Counted from the first letter of the stretch, positions 1 through 9,538 are shown. The stretch is DNA of 44,035 bases from Rhodospirillaceae bacterium (GCA_018698795.1 JABIPG010000039.1:1-44035), one strand, 5' to 3'. Made by a program: numbers and translations. Notes: generated from the sequence alone by a model not told the origin.

Positions 1-2323
1 CAGCGATTTCCGACGCGCCAACGGCAAAGGTTACGGCTGAGCCGAGACCGGAATAGTCCAAGGTGTCGGTACCGTCACCACCGTCAAAAGCATTCGATCC
101 GGTTGCGACCGTGACTTCGAATGTGTCATTGCCAATGCCGCCGTAAATCGAGTCGCCGCCACTGGCGCTGCCTTTGCCATCCAGCGTGTCATCACCCGCG
201 CCGCCATACATCACCTGATCGGTTGTGTTGCCGGTCAAGGTGTCGTTGCCGCCCTTGCCGAACACCAGCGCACCGACGGCATTGGTGTCTGAAATCGTCA
301 TGGTGTCGTCGGAGGTGCTGCCGGCGATGATATACGCCGTTTCAGAGCCGGTGAGGTCCATGGCGTTCTTCACGATGATGCCGGAATCAAGGTTGGCTAA
401 TGCATCGACAGAACCTTGGATGTCTTCAACGCTGTCGTCGATTTGAATATAGGTGAGGACCGTCGATAGGCTCGAAGTATTGGCGAACTCGCTGTAGATA
501 TGGAAGTCCATGAACCCGGCTGTTGATGAGACATTCATCTTGATGCCGACGCTGTCCAGGCTCTCGAAGGTCAGGCGGTCGGCGTCACCGCCAGCATCGG
601 TGATGATATCTTGGTCATAAGGCGACGACAGTCCAAAGACGCCCCCACCCGACGCCGAAACCGTGCCGTCATTGGTTTGGTCGTATACGTATTCGGTGTT
701 TTCCGTATTGCCGGAAAACGTATCGTCTTCTGAGGTGTTGTAGAACGTCTCGCCGAAAATTACGTCATCGTCGGCAACGGATGAGATGTTTTCGTCCGGC
801 GGGTCGAAAAACGGATCACCGAATTCGTCGATGAAATTATCTGATGCGAACGGGTCGAAAAACTCGTCTCCGGCATGAATCGGATCGAAGAACGGATCTC
901 CGAACGGGTCTCCAAATGGATCTCCAAATGGATCTCCGAAAATGTCGCCGCCAAAGATATCTCCGCCGAAAATATCACCTCCGAAGATGTCACCGCCAAA
1001 ATTGCCACCGCCTTGGTTGCCGCTATCACCACCACCGTCGCCACTTCCACTTTGACCGGGAGCCTGTCCAAAGGGGCCGGGGCCGCCGCCGATGGGGCCG
1101 GGGCCACCGGGGCCACCGGGGCCGAACGCGCCTTGCTGTTGGGCTTGTTGAATGGCTTGATCAAATTGCACGGCGGCCTGCACACCGGCGGCTTCGCCAG
1201 CGGACATGGCTGCGTCAAAAGCATCGTCCAAGCTGCCACCGCCGGCCAAGGCATCTTGGAAAGCCCCCGAGCCGGCTTGAATCTCTGCATCGGAAATTCC
1301 GTTGGCGCGTGCTTCGGCAATGGCCGCTGACAGCGCCGCTTCACCCGCCACTTGGGCAAGATCGCCGACATCGCCACCACCGGCGAGTGCTTGTTCGACC
1401 GCTTGGTCCGCAGCCAGCCGTGCTGCGGCTTCGATATTATCGCCTTCGGGTCCTTCTACCGGCAAGCCTTCGCCTTCCACCGGCGGGCCGCCTTCCAACT
1501 GGGCTTGGCCTTCCAATTGTTGTTCGGCCTGGGCGCCGGCTTCGCCTTCGGCACCTTGCTCTGCTTCGCCCTCGGCAGTTTGCGCGCCGCCCTCGCCTTG
1601 TGCCTGGCCTTGTTCGCCACCTTCGCCTTGGTTGTCACCGCCTTGCTGATTTTGGTTGCCAGTGGGCGGCGGCGGCGCAGCGGCAATGGCCGACCCATAA
1701 AATTGGTTCACGGCCGAAGCCGGCATGATCACCGGTTTCGACGGCAGCGCGAATTTGGAAACGATGCGGGTTGTCTGGTTGGGCGTGCTTAGTGTTGCCG
1801 AGCCCACCTGAGTGGAAATCGTCATTTCGCCAGTGGTGCCGCCGGCATCCTCAAACAGCGAGAACGTATCGCCCTTGGTCGGTGAAGATTTACCGCCGCC
1901 GGATGTGCCGCGAATGCCGATGGTGGCGGTCGGTGTGTTGACAACCATGGCATTGACGGCGGTTTTCGCAATCTCGCCTGAGACGAAGGTAAAGACGCCC
2001 TGCGCGACCGAAAGTGCGGCGCTGCCTTCTTGGCCGCCGGGATCGTAGACCATCTCATCGATGGTCATTTGACCGGCCTCGGCCAAGGAAAATGTGGAAT
2101 CGTCGGCGAATACAATACCCACCGCACCGTTGGCATCGGTCTCGACCACATCGCCTTGAAAAATGTCCTGGCCGCTTTCGCCCTTGACCTTGGTGCCATC
2201 GATCCGGGTGATGAAAACGTTGCCTTTGATGGTATCGACACGACCGACAGCTTCCTGAGCAGCCGCTTGCGCGAGTTCAATGTCGCCGTTATCCGCCTGG
2301 ACCGGAATGTGACTGCCGTCCAT
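1..2323 (-). CDS. FecR-domain / RTX-repeat secreted protein, N-terminal part
   Basis: This frame is not in the ORF track because it runs off the left edge; I read it by translating the complement from ATG at 2323 (AAGGTG five bases upstream). About 774 residues are visible. Residues about 27-140 are a FecR-like domain (GRVDTIKGNVFITR, then TPTATIGIRGTSG). A Gln/Glu/Gly/Ala-rich segment follows, then a Gly/Pro-rich stretch and tandem GGDIF and GDPF repeats. The visible end has glycine/aspartate nonapeptide-like repeats (GKGGNDTLTG, GGAGDDTLDG, GGIGNDTFEV) typical of calcium-binding RTX proteins exported by type I secretion. FecR plus RTX is a pattern of large surface adhesins. There is no Sec signal, which fits type I export. 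The upstream same-strand TolC gene supports this. The C-terminus, with any secretion signal, is outside the window. The exact function is unknown. Confidence 0.85.
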   Translation of the reverse strand, partial: MDGSHIPVQADNGDIELAQAAAQEAVGRVDTIKGNVFITRIDGTKVKGESGQDIFQGDVVETDANGAVGIVFADDSTFSLAEAGQMTIDEMVYDPGGQEGSAALSVAQGVFTFVSGEIAKTAVNAMVVNTPTATIGIRGTSGGGKSSPTKGDTFSLFEDAGGTTGEMTISTQVGSATLSTPNQTTRIVSKFALPSKPVIMPASAVNQFYGSAIAAAPPPPTGNQNQQGGDNQGEGGEQGQAQGEGGAQTAEGEAEQGAEGEAGAQAEQQLEGQAQLEGGPPVEGEGLPVEGPEGDNIEAAARLAADQAVEQALAGGGDVGDLAQVAGEAALSAAIAEARANGISDAEIQAGSGAFQDALAGGGSLDDAFDAAMSAGEAAGVQAAVQFDQAIQQAQQQGAFGPGGPGGPGPIGGGPGPFGQAPGQSGSGDGGGDSGNQGGGNFGGDIFGGDIFGGDIFGGDIFGDPFGDPFGDPFGDPFFDPIHAGDEFFDPFASDNFIDEFGDPFFDPPDENISSVADDDVIFGETFYNTSEDDTFSGNTENTEYVYDQTNDGTVSASGGGVFGLSSPYDQDIITDAGGDADRLTFESLDSVGIKMNVSSTAGFMDFHIYSEFANTSSLSTVLTYIQIDDSVEDIQGSVDALANLDSGIIVKNAMDLTGSETAYIIAGSTSDDTMTISDTNAVGALVFGKGGNDTLTGNTTDQVMYGGAGDDTLDGKGSASGGDSIYGGIGNDTFEVTVATGSNAFDGGDGTDTLDYSGLGSAVTFAVGASEIA
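890..997 (-). repeat. In-frame tandem repeats (GGDIF x4, GDPF x4)
   Basis: Within the FecR/RTX gene, the coding strand reads four near-identical 15-base units encoding GGDIF, then four 12-base units encoding GDPF (GGAGATCCATTT-like). The units differ mainly by synonymous changes such as GGAGAT/GGCGAC, so the array is translated and kept in frame. It separates the Gly-rich linker from the C-terminal RTX part. Such arrays are prone to copy-number change by slippage. Confidence 0.85.
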
Positions 2324-2420
2324 GGTTCACCTTTTCACCCAAATCAGGCTCTTATTATAACGGGTGAAAGCTGACGAGTCTGTGACGAACATCATACTTA
2401 GCCGTTCGGAATTTAGGGTG

Positions 2421-3719
2421 TTACTGAAGAATGCGCGGATCCAATTGGCCCATCACCGTGAGCAATGTGAACACGGCAATGGCCACGTCCGTATCTGCCG
2501 AGGCGGCGTCTGAGGACGCGTTGATGAGCGCCGTTTCGCCAGCCAATACGTCGATCAGCGAGCGATTACCCAATTGCCGCTCGCGCCGCGCCAGTTCCAG
2601 GAACTCGGCCGCGATGTCGGCTTGGTTGTGCAGCAGGACGGCGTTGGTTTGCGCCGTCTGTAAATTGTCCCATGCGTTGCGGGTCTGCTCTTCCGTCTGG
2701 TCGCGGGTGTCGCCGAAACGGTTTACGGTGGCCACATGACCTTGTTGGGATGCCTTGAGCGTGTTGATGGCCGTCAGACCCAAATTCAGATCGTAGGTGG
2801 CTTCCAGCTTGATCAGGCGTTCTTGCTGTGAGCCCACCGTGCCGCCATTGTCTTCTTTGACCTTTTGTTCTGCGCTGAGCTCGAAACTCGGCAGGAACTG
2901 ATCAACGCGGGTTTTGATGACCGATTCACGCGCCACCTGGGCGCCGGTGCGGGCGGCCTTCAGTTGCGGGTTGTTTTTGATCGAATTCTGAAGCGCCTCA
3001 TCAAGAGATTTCGGCAGCAATTCCAGCGGTAGCCGCGGGTCACTCATCTTTTCGATATCCGCCGGCGGGCTGCCGAATACAGCGCGGTAACGGTTGATGG
3101 TTGTCTTGCGTGTGCCCTGTGCCTGGATCAGGCGGGCCTGGGCGCCGGCCAGTTGCGTTTTCGCTTGCAAAACATCGGTTGAAAATCCCGAGCCGCGTTG
3201 CACGCGGGCGTCTTCCAATTCCGCTTGGCGTTTAATGTTGTCGACGGCGCCCGAAGAAAAACTCACGAGCTTGTTGCTGCGTACGACGTTGAGATAGGCC
3301 GACAGGCCTTCCAGCAACAACGCTTGTTTGGCTTCATCGCGGTTTTCGTGGGACTGCCTGAGTGCCAGTCGCGATGACCGGATGGCCGAATTGGTGGAGC
3401 CGAAATCCCAGACCTTTTGCGTGATCGTGGTCTCGACGTTGCGCGGCACCATGGCGGTGTCGTCGGAACCCGTCGGTTTTTCCTGTTTTTCGTGGCCGAT
3501 GTTCGCGGTAACGGAGAGGTTCGGGTACCAATCGCCCCAGGTGACCTCAAGCTGCTGGTTCGCTGCCCGGACGTCGGCATTGGCGGCGAGCATGCGCTTG
3601 TGGGTCTTGACCAGCGCGGTCAAGGTGTCTTGCAGGGATTGGGCCTGCGACAAGGCCGGGGTGGATACGATGGAAAGCGCCATCAACCCGGCAAAAATAT
3701 CAGATAAGCGAACAGTCAT
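2421..3719 (-). CDS. TolC-family outer-membrane efflux/secretion protein
   Basis: About 432 residues, the usual TolC length. The chosen start gives MTVRLSDIFAG followed by a hydrophobic signal peptide ending near TPALSQAQS. The ORF can be extended to GTG codons at 3746 or 3752 (AGGA lies 9 bases before 3746), so the start is uncertain. The mature part shows two repeated coiled-coil/beta regions typical of the outer-membrane factor family: WGDWYPNLSVTANIG near the start of repeat 1, and RVDQFLPSFELSAEQ plus RRERQLGNRSLIDVLAGE in repeat 2. It forms the periplasm-spanning exit duct of tripartite pumps and type I secretion systems. It lies just upstream of the FecR/RTX gene on the same strand, about 100 bases apart, so it probably exports that protein. 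The ABC and membrane-fusion partners are not in the window. Confidence 0.9.
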   Translation of the reverse strand: MTVRLSDIFAGLMALSIVSTPALSQAQSLQDTLTALVKTHKRMLAANADVRAANQQLEVTWGDWYPNLSVTANIGHEKQEKPTGSDDTAMVPRNVETTITQKVWDFGSTNSAIRSSRLALRQSHENRDEAKQALLLEGLSAYLNVVRSNKLVSFSSGAVDNIKRQAELEDARVQRGSGFSTDVLQAKTQLAGAQARLIQAQGTRKTTINRYRAVFGSPPADIEKMSDPRLPLELLPKSLDEALQNSIKNNPQLKAARTGAQVARESVIKTRVDQFLPSFELSAEQKVKEDNGGTVGSQQERLIKLEATYDLNLGLTAINTLKASQQGHVATVNRFGDTRDQTEEQTRNAWDNLQTAQTNAVLLHNQADIAAEFLELARRERQLGNRSLIDVLAGETALINASSDAASADTDVAIAVFTLLTVMGQLDPRILQ

Positions 3720-3951
3720 TCTCGATTGCGCTTCTTTTTGCCCCACAAACACTCTTCCTGCACGTTCGCCACCGTCGATGGGTAGCTAAACGCGATGCGT
3801 AATCCTATCGAATCGGCAGCCTAAACGATGCCAATCGCGGCCACCAGAACTATCTTTGCAACACGGGTAGTGGATGAAGAGTGGTGCGTTAGCAGATTTC
3901 GGGGGGCGGCGCCTTCGATCACCGTTATTCACGTATTTCATTTTCGGGTTA

Positions 3952-3968
3952 TTGGCATGATGTTTGCT
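3952..3968 (+). promoter_or_regulatory. Candidate sigma-54 (-24/-12) promoter
   Basis: TTGGCATGATGTTTGCT matches the RpoN consensus YTGGCACGRNNNTTGCW at all defined positions but one (T for C). The spacing between the GG and GC elements is the required 10 bases (GG at 3954, GC at 3966). Transcription would start near 3979, leaving a 5' leader of about 40 bases before the 62-aa ORF at 4019. No enhancer-binding-protein site was recognised. Confidence 0.6.
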
Positions 3969-4018
3969 TTAGCTATGGGTAAGTCAACATACCAAGTTGA
4001 CCTGGAACGGAGAAAATC

Positions 4019-4207
4019 ATGTTGATGCACGAAAACCCCTACGCTTTTACCGATGACCTCGCGGTTATGGATGGCGCGGAAGACCTATTCAAAGCCGCAC
4101 TTCATCAAACCCTTGGCGATGGTTATCGTTGCCTGGAAACGCTTGGCGACGACCTGTCGCTTGAAGACACACGGCTGGTGGATATGGACGACCTGCTGGT
4201 GAGCTGA
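4019..4207 (+). CDS. 62-aa acidic hypothetical protein
   Basis: A short ORF starting ATGTTGATG with ribosome-binding sequence GGAG six bases upstream and a sigma-54-like promoter about 50 bases before it. The product is acidic, with many Asp/Glu (for example LGDDLSLEDTRLVDMDDLL), one Cys, and no signal peptide or membrane segment. I do not recognise the family. The good ribosome-binding site and promoter are the main reasons to believe it is real. Downstream is the convergent malic enzyme gene. The overlapping track ORF starting at 3828 has no comparable signals and is left out. Confidence 0.55.
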   Translation: MLMHENPYAFTDDLAVMDGAEDLFKAALHQTLGDGYRCLETLGDDLSLEDTRLVDMDDLLVS

Positions 4208-4274
4208 TTTCCTATGACGCGGTAGGAATTGCCTAGGCGGTCTCAGTGTTAGGTCGCGAGGTTAGATCGCAATG

Positions 4275-6566
4275 CTAGATCAGACGGCCCTGCTCTTCAC
4301 GCGACTGGGCATCGACCACCGCCAGCGCGCTCATGTTGACCAAGCCTCTGGCCGACACCGACGGGGTCAGGATATGCGCCGGTTTCGCGGCGCCCAACAA
4401 GAACGGACCGATCGCCAAGCCGTCACCCGCAGATTTCAGTAAGTTGAAGGCACTGTTGGCGGCGTCCAGTGACGGAAATACCAGGAAGTTGGCCGGCCCT
4501 TGCAGGCGCGAATTGGGAAAAATAAATCCCCTATAGTTCGAATCCAGGGCGGCGTCCGGATGCATTTCTCCTTCCACCTCCAGGTCGGGCTCACGTTCGC
4601 GCAGAAGCTCCACAGCTTGGCGCATTTTCAGCGCACTCGGTGTATCCGCATTGCCGAAATTCGAATGCGAGATCAGTGCCACCTTTGGCTCTGTGCCGAA
4701 GCGCCGGATGGCCTCGGCGCCCAGGCGCGTCATCTCGACAATCTCCTCGGAACTGGGGTCGAGGGTGACCTGGGTGTCGCACATGAAATAGGTGCCTTTG
4801 TTGACGATCAGGCCGCTGAGTGCTGATACGTCGCACACGTTCTTTGCTTTGCCGATGACATCGATAATGTGTTTGAGGTGCCAGTTGTACTGGCCATAAG
4901 TGCCACAGATCATGGCGTCTGCCTCGCCCCGCTGGACCATCAACGAGGCAATGACGGTGGTGTTGGTGCGCACGATGGTGCGCGCCAGATCCGGAGATAC
5001 GCCGTGGCGCTGCATGATCTCGTGGTAGAGCGTCCAATACTCCTCGTAACGGGGATCGCTTTCCGGATTGGTGATCGAGAAGTCGCGCCCATCCGCGAGG
5101 CGCAGCCCAAGCCGTTCGATCCGCCGTGCGATGACTTCGGGGCGGCCCACCAATATGGGATCGGCGGTGCCTTCATCCACCACCACCTGCACGGCGCGCA
5201 GCACGCGATCGTCTTCGCCTTCGGCATAAACCAGTCGCCGTTTGTCGCGCTTTGCGCGCTCGAACACCGGTTTCATCAACATCCCGGATCGGAACACGAA
5301 CCGATTGAGCTTCTCGCGGTAAACGTCCATATCTTTGAGCGGTTTGGTTGCGACGCCTGAATCCATGGCGGCCTGGGCGACCGCCGAGGCGACCTCGACC
5401 ATCAGTCTCAAGTCGAACGGTTTTGGGATCAAGTATTCAGGCCCGAATTTAAGGGCTTCGCCTCGGTAAGCGTTGGCCACCACCTCGGAACTTTCAACCA
5501 TGGCCAGATCAGCGATTGCCTTGACCGCGGCAAGCTTCATTTCCTCGTTGATGGTTGTCGCACCGACATCCAAAGCGCCCCGGAAGATGAACGGAAAACA
5601 CAGCACGTTGTTGACCTGGTTGGGGTAATCCGAGCGTCCGGTCGCGATGACGGCGTTCGGGTTGGCGGCCTTGGCGTCGTCGGGGTTGATCTCAGGTGTT
5701 GGATTGGCGAGAGCCAGGATCAACGGCTTGGCGGACATGGTTCTCACCATGTCGCCGGTCAGGATGCCGCCCGCCGACAGCCCCAAAAAGGCATCGGCGT
5801 CAACAATCACATCGGCCAGCGTGCGGGCGTCGGTATCTTGGGCGAATGATGCCTTGTGCGGGTTCATCTCTTCGGTGCGGCCCTCATAGATGAGGCCCAG
5901 ATGATCGACCAGCCAGATATTTTCACGTTTCACACCCATGGACACCAGCAGGTTCAAGCACGCAATGCCGGCCGCGCCGCCGCCGGTGGAGACCAGTTTG
6001 ATATCGGCCAACGCCTTGCCGGTGACGCGCAGCCCGTTGAGGAATGCCGCAGCGGTGACGATGGCAGTGCCGTGTTGGTCGTCGTGGAACACCGGGATGT
6101 TCATGCGTTCGCGGCATTTCTGTTCAATGACGAAGCATTCCGGCGCTTTGATATCTTCCAAGTTGATGGCGCCGAATGTCGGCTCCAGGGCGCAAACGAT
6201 ATCGACAATCTTGTCGGGATCGAGTTCGTCCAACTCGATATCGAACACATCAATGGCAGCGAACTTCTTGAACAATACCGCCTTGCCTTCCATGACCGGC
6301 TTTGATGCCAGCGGCCCGATGGCACCAAGGCCCAGCACGGCTGTGCCGTTGGTTATGACGGCGACTAGGTTTTGGCGCGCCGTCAGGTTGGCGGCCTCGG
6401 CCGGATCATCGACGATGGCTTCGCAGGCTGCGGCTACGCCCGGCGAATAGGCGAGCGCCAAGTCACGCTGGTTGGCCAGTGGCTTGGTCGGTGCGATGGA
6501 AAGCTTGCCGGGCACCGGCAGGCGATGATACTCCAAGGCCATGCGCTTCAGATCTTCATCAGACAT
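4275..6566 (-). CDS. maeB: NADP-dependent malic enzyme with C-terminal phosphotransacetylase-like domain
   Basis: A 763-aa protein, the full length of the MaeB class. Residues 1 to about 430 are the malic enzyme part, oxidatively decarboxylating malate to pyruvate: YSPGVAAACEAI near the start, FGAINLEDIKAPECF, the metal-site region FHDDQHGTAIVTAA, and the nucleotide-binding glycine run STGGGAAG. From about residue 430 to the end is a phosphate acetyl/butyryl-transferase-like domain (YAEGEDDRVLRA, MICGTYGQYNWHL), usually regulatory rather than catalytic in this class. It is cytoplasmic and provides NADPH and pyruvate during growth on organic acids. It stands alone, divergent from the glycerophosphodiesterase gene. 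No defect was seen. Confidence 0.96.
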   Translation of the reverse strand: MSDEDLKRMALEYHRLPVPGKLSIAPTKPLANQRDLALAYSPGVAAACEAIVDDPAEAANLTARQNLVAVITNGTAVLGLGAIGPLASKPVMEGKAVLFKKFAAIDVFDIELDELDPDKIVDIVCALEPTFGAINLEDIKAPECFVIEQKCRERMNIPVFHDDQHGTAIVTAAAFLNGLRVTGKALADIKLVSTGGGAAGIACLNLLVSMGVKRENIWLVDHLGLIYEGRTEEMNPHKASFAQDTDARTLADVIVDADAFLGLSAGGILTGDMVRTMSAKPLILALANPTPEINPDDAKAANPNAVIATGRSDYPNQVNNVLCFPFIFRGALDVGATTINEEMKLAAVKAIADLAMVESSEVVANAYRGEALKFGPEYLIPKPFDLRLMVEVASAVAQAAMDSGVATKPLKDMDVYREKLNRFVFRSGMLMKPVFERAKRDKRRLVYAEGEDDRVLRAVQVVVDEGTADPILVGRPEVIARRIERLGLRLADGRDFSITNPESDPRYEEYWTLYHEIMQRHGVSPDLARTIVRTNTTVIASLMVQRGEADAMICGTYGQYNWHLKHIIDVIGKAKNVCDVSALSGLIVNKGTYFMCDTQVTLDPSSEEIVEMTRLGAEAIRRFGTEPKVALISHSNFGNADTPSALKMRQAVELLREREPDLEVEGEMHPDAALDSNYRGFIFPNSRLQGPANFLVFPSLDAANSAFNLLKSAGDGLAIGPFLLGAAKPAHILTPSVSARGLVNMSALAVVDAQSREEQGRLI

Positions 6567-6664
6567 GTTGTTACCTTTGTGCCAGGTTCATCAGGGTGGT
6601 TTTAAGTTGAAGATTTATATTGTCTCGCGCAACCGGTTTTCCGCGCACGGTGGGGGCAAATAAC

Positions 6665-7393
6665 ATGGTTGTGACCGAAGTCCCTCGTGTGATTGGCCAC
6701 CGCGGTGCTGCCGGTCACGCACCGGAAAATACCCTTGTTTCCATTCAAAAAGCTTTCGATCTGGGCGCGCGTTGGGTCGAAGTGGATGTCAAATTGTCGA
6801 GCGACGGCGTGCCGATACTGATGCACGATGACCGCCTGGAGCGCACCACCAACGGCAGCGGCCTAGCCGCCGAGGCTTCATTGGCGGAACTGGAGCGGCT
6901 TGATGCCGGGCGATGGTTCGGCGCCGAGTTCGCCGGTGCGCATATTCCGACCCTGGCAGAATTGGTCGGGCTGTTGGCCGAGCTTGGCATGGGGCTGAAT
7001 TTGGAACTGAAGCCAAGCCCACGCCAAGAAGATGAAACAGGCCGGGTGGTCGCCGAGGTGTTTTCAGACCTCTGGGGACCGGGCCTGCCCGCGCCCGTGA
7101 TCTCGAGCTTTACGCCGGCATCGCTTTCGGCTTTTGCTGATGTCGCGCCGGAATTCGAGCGCGCGATGCTGTTCGGGCGTTTGCCATCCGATTGGCACGC
7201 CCAGGTGCAAACCGTTGGGGCCCAGGCCGTCCATTGTGGCGTTAAGTACATCAAACGCCACGATGTCGCCGACATTAACGCGGTCGGGTTGCCGGTGCGT
7301 TGTTATACGGTCAACGATGGCGAAACGGCGGGGCGTTTGTTCCATTGGGGTGTGGAAGCGGTATTTTCAGATTATCCGGAATGTGTGCCGTGA
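6665..7393 (+). CDS. ugpQ: Glycerophosphodiester phosphodiesterase
   Basis: A 242-aa cytoplasmic-type GDPD (no signal peptide), hydrolysing glycerophosphodiesters to glycerol-3-phosphate and an alcohol. The catalytic signature is clear: [15 protein letters not shown] near residue 8, then [20 protein letters not shown] with the metal-binding Glu and Asp, and LNLELKPSP. The C-terminal VFSDYPE is typical. I start at ATG 6665 rather than the track's 6620 because the family begins just before the HRG motif. Its stop overlaps the start of the glycerol kinase gene, so the two are probably co-translated. Together they would recycle glycerol from phospholipid head groups. The symbol is given by similarity to the cytoplasmic UgpQ type. 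Confidence 0.9.
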   Translation: MVVTEVPRVIGHRGAAGHAPENTLVSIQKAFDLGARWVEVDVKLSSDGVPILMHDDRLERTTNGSGLAAEASLAELERLDAGRWFGAEFAGAHIPTLAELVGLLAELGMGLNLELKPSPRQEDETGRVVAEVFSDLWGPGLPAPVISSFTPASLSAFADVAPEFERAMLFGRLPSDWHAQVQTVGAQAVHCGVKYIKRHDVADINAVGLPVRCYTVNDGETAGRLFHWGVEAVFSDYPECVP

Positions 7394-8868
7394 ACGCTGA
7401 TGCGCGGATTCTCGCTATCGACCAAGGCACGACCTCAACGCGCGCTATGGTATTTGATGCTGCGGGCCAGGTGTTGGTTCAAGCGCAACACGAACTGCCA
7501 CAAATCTATCCACAAGACGGTTGGGTCGAGCACAACGCAGAAGAGATTTGGCGCGCCACTGTCGAAGTTTGCGCCACGGTGATTGAACAAATCGGCCCCG
7601 AAACCGTTACGGCTATGGGCATCACCAACCAGCGCGAAACCGCTGTCATATGGGACCGTGACACCGGCGCGCCGATCCACAATGCCATTGTCTGGCAAGA
7701 CCGGCGCACCGCTAGCATGTGCCGCTCCATCCGCGAACGTGGGCTTGAGGCAGAGATTGCGGCCCGCACCGGGCTGGTGGTCGACCCGTATTTCTCGGCC
7801 ACCAAGATCAGTTGGCTGTTGGACAACGTACAAGGTGCGCGGGCCGCAGCCGAGGCCGGGCGCTTGGCGTTCGGCACCATCGATAGCTTTTTGCTCTGGC
7901 GGTTAACCGGCGGAAAGGTCCATGCCTCGGATGCCACGAATGCGGCGCGGACCCAGTTGTTCGATATTCATGCCCAGGTTTGGAACGACTCTCTGTTGGA
8001 GATTTTCCAGGTGCCGCGAGCGCTCTTGCCCGAGGTGCACGATTGTGCCGGAGAATTCGGCGTCTGTGATCCGGCGCTGTTCGGTCGCGCCATCCCGATC
8101 ACTGGTATTGCCGGCGATCAGCATGCGGCGCTCGTGGGGCAGGCCTGCCTTCATCCGGGCATGGTCAAAAGCACATACGGCACGGGGGGCTTCTCCATGT
8201 TGAATACGGGAGGTAAGGCGGTGCCGTCCGACAACCGTCTGTTGACTACCGTTGCCTATCGCCTGAACGGCAAGACGACCTACGCCCTGGAGGGCAGTAT
8301 CTTCGTTGCAGGCGCGGCCATTCAATGGTTGCGTGATGGATTGGGATTGATTGACCAATCCCCGCAATCGGAAGATCACGCGCGCGCCGTTGCCGGAACG
8401 GAAGGTGTGTATATGGTGCCAGCCTTCACGGGGCTCGGCGCGCCTTATTGGGACGCCGACGCGCGCGGCGCTATTGTTGGCCTGTCGCGCGACACCGGCG
8501 TATCACATATCGTCCGTGCGGCATTGGAAGCGGTCTGCTTCCAAACCCTTGATCTGTTTCAGGCGAAAGCCGCCGATGGCGTTGTTCTGGATACCGTGCG
8601 CGTCGATGGGGGCATGGCGGAGAATGATTGGCTGATGCAGTTCTTGGCAGATATTTTGGATTTGCGCGTCGAGCGACCGGCCATGACAGAGACCACGGCG
8701 CTAGGGGTCGCCAACTTGGCGGCATTGGGTGCGGGCGTATTCTCGTCCCTTGACGATGTTTCTACGCGCTGGCGATCCGATCGGGATTTCGAACCGGCGA
8801 TGGCGGCAGAAGACCGCGAACAGCTCTATGCTGGATGGCAAAAAGCCGTCGAACGGGTCCGGGGTTAG
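7390..8868 (+). CDS. glpK: Glycerol kinase
   Basis: A FGGY-family kinase of 492 aa that converts glycerol to sn-glycerol-3-phosphate with ATP. The ATP phosphate-binding loop [16 protein letters not shown] is at the N-terminus. Glycerol-site residues are in [16 protein letters not shown] and [20 protein letters not shown] and the C-terminal [17 protein letters not shown] are family signatures. GTG 7390 puts the IDQGTT motif at the same distance from the N-terminus as in E. coli GlpK; ATG 7381 is the alternative, and the track's 7300 start is too long. The start overlaps the GDPD stop codon (GTGA), indicating coupling. No transporter or glpD is nearby. Confidence 0.96.
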   Translation: MNADARILAIDQGTTSTRAMVFDAAGQVLVQAQHELPQIYPQDGWVEHNAEEIWRATVEVCATVIEQIGPETVTAMGITNQRETAVIWDRDTGAPIHNAIVWQDRRTASMCRSIRERGLEAEIAARTGLVVDPYFSATKISWLLDNVQGARAAAEAGRLAFGTIDSFLLWRLTGGKVHASDATNAARTQLFDIHAQVWNDSLLEIFQVPRALLPEVHDCAGEFGVCDPALFGRAIPITGIAGDQHAALVGQACLHPGMVKSTYGTGGFSMLNTGGKAVPSDNRLLTTVAYRLNGKTTYALEGSIFVAGAAIQWLRDGLGLIDQSPQSEDHARAVAGTEGVYMVPAFTGLGAPYWDADARGAIVGLSRDTGVSHIVRAALEAVCFQTLDLFQAKAADGVVLDTVRVDGGMAENDWLMQFLADILDLRVERPAMTETTALGVANLAALGAGVFSSLDDVSTRWRSDRDFEPAMAAEDREQLYAGWQKAVERVRG

Positions 8869-8875
8869 ACCCGCA

Positions 8876-9421
8876 TCATTCGTATGAAATCTTGACGACC
8901 TCGATCTCTTCGGGGCCGTTTGGCGTGCGGATGGTCACGACGTCGCCTTCCCAGGCTTTCATCAATGCCCGTGCGATCGGCGACACCCAACTGACCTCAC
9001 CTTCGTCGAACCTTGCCTCATCGACGCCGACAATCCGCACCGTTTTTTCGTCATCGTTCTCGTTGGCGTAGGTCACACTGGCACCGAAAAATACCTGATC
9101 TCGGTTCTTCTGCAGCGTTTGATCGACGACCTCAGCGATTTCCAGCCGCTTCATCAAGAACCGCATGCGACGGTCGATCTCGCGCAGGCGTTTCTTGCCG
9201 TAGATATAGTCGCCGTTTTCCGAGCGATCGCCATTGCCCGCCGCCCAAGACACGGTCTCCACGACCTTCGGCCGCTCCACACTCCGCAGGTGTTTAAGCT
9301 CCGCATGCATGCGCGCCAAGCCCACAGGCGTGATGTAATTCTTGAACCCCGCCGGCAGGCTGTCGGCCTCTTCGATGTCGAGATCTTCGGCCTCGGATTC
9401 CTTGGTGAAGGCTTTGCTCAT
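8876..9421 (-). CDS. greB: Transcription elongation factor GreB
   Basis: A 181-aa protein that rescues backtracked RNA polymerase by stimulating transcript cleavage in the secondary channel. The N-terminal coiled coil carries the acidic tip region NGDRSENGDYIYGKKRLREID, which is the Gre signature, with YITPVGLARMHAELKHL before it. The C-terminal FKBP-like domain follows (VSPIARALMKAWEGDVV). I start at the Met of MSKAFTKES (9421) rather than the track's upstream Met. An acidic stretch ESEAEDLDIEEADSL precedes the core, common in alphaproteobacterial GreB. It is convergent with glpK and divergent from the glutamate mutase operon. Confidence 0.93.
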   Translation of the reverse strand: MSKAFTKESEAEDLDIEEADSLPAGFKNYITPVGLARMHAELKHLRSVERPKVVETVSWAAGNGDRSENGDYIYGKKRLREIDRRMRFLMKRLEIAEVVDQTLQKNRDQVFFGASVTYANENDDEKTVRIVGVDEARFDEGEVSWVSPIARALMKAWEGDVVTIRTPNGPEEIEVVKISYE

Positions 9422-9442
9422 CGTCCAACGATAGCGCAAACT

Positions 9443-9480
9443 AGGAATTCTGGCGAGGCAAACCAGGAATTCTGGCGAGG
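9443..9480 (+). repeat. Two direct copies of a 16-base sequence
   Basis: AGGAATTCTGGCGAGG occurs at 9443-9458 and again at 9465-9480, a 22-base period. It lies in the divergent promoter region between greB and the glutamate mutase operon. It could be a recent tandem duplication or a pair of protein-binding sites on one face of the helix (about two turns apart). No known regulator motif was recognised. Confidence 0.8.
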
Positions 9481-9538
9481 AACGAACGGCTCGTCATTGG
9501 GGCTGCAATGGACACGAAGATGCCCTAAACTTTCGGCC

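Noticed and set aside
844-1728. Track ORFs of 294, 206 and 151 aa in the 0.7-1.8 kb region.
   Set aside because: They are out-of-frame readings of the FecR/RTX gene's repetitive, GC-rich coding sequence; their products are low-complexity (His/Arg-rich or Ala/Pro-rich) without domain features.
3828-4025. A 65-aa plus-strand ORF upstream of the 62-aa protein.
   Set aside because: It has no ribosome-binding site, spans the sigma-54 promoter and overlaps the better-supported ORF.
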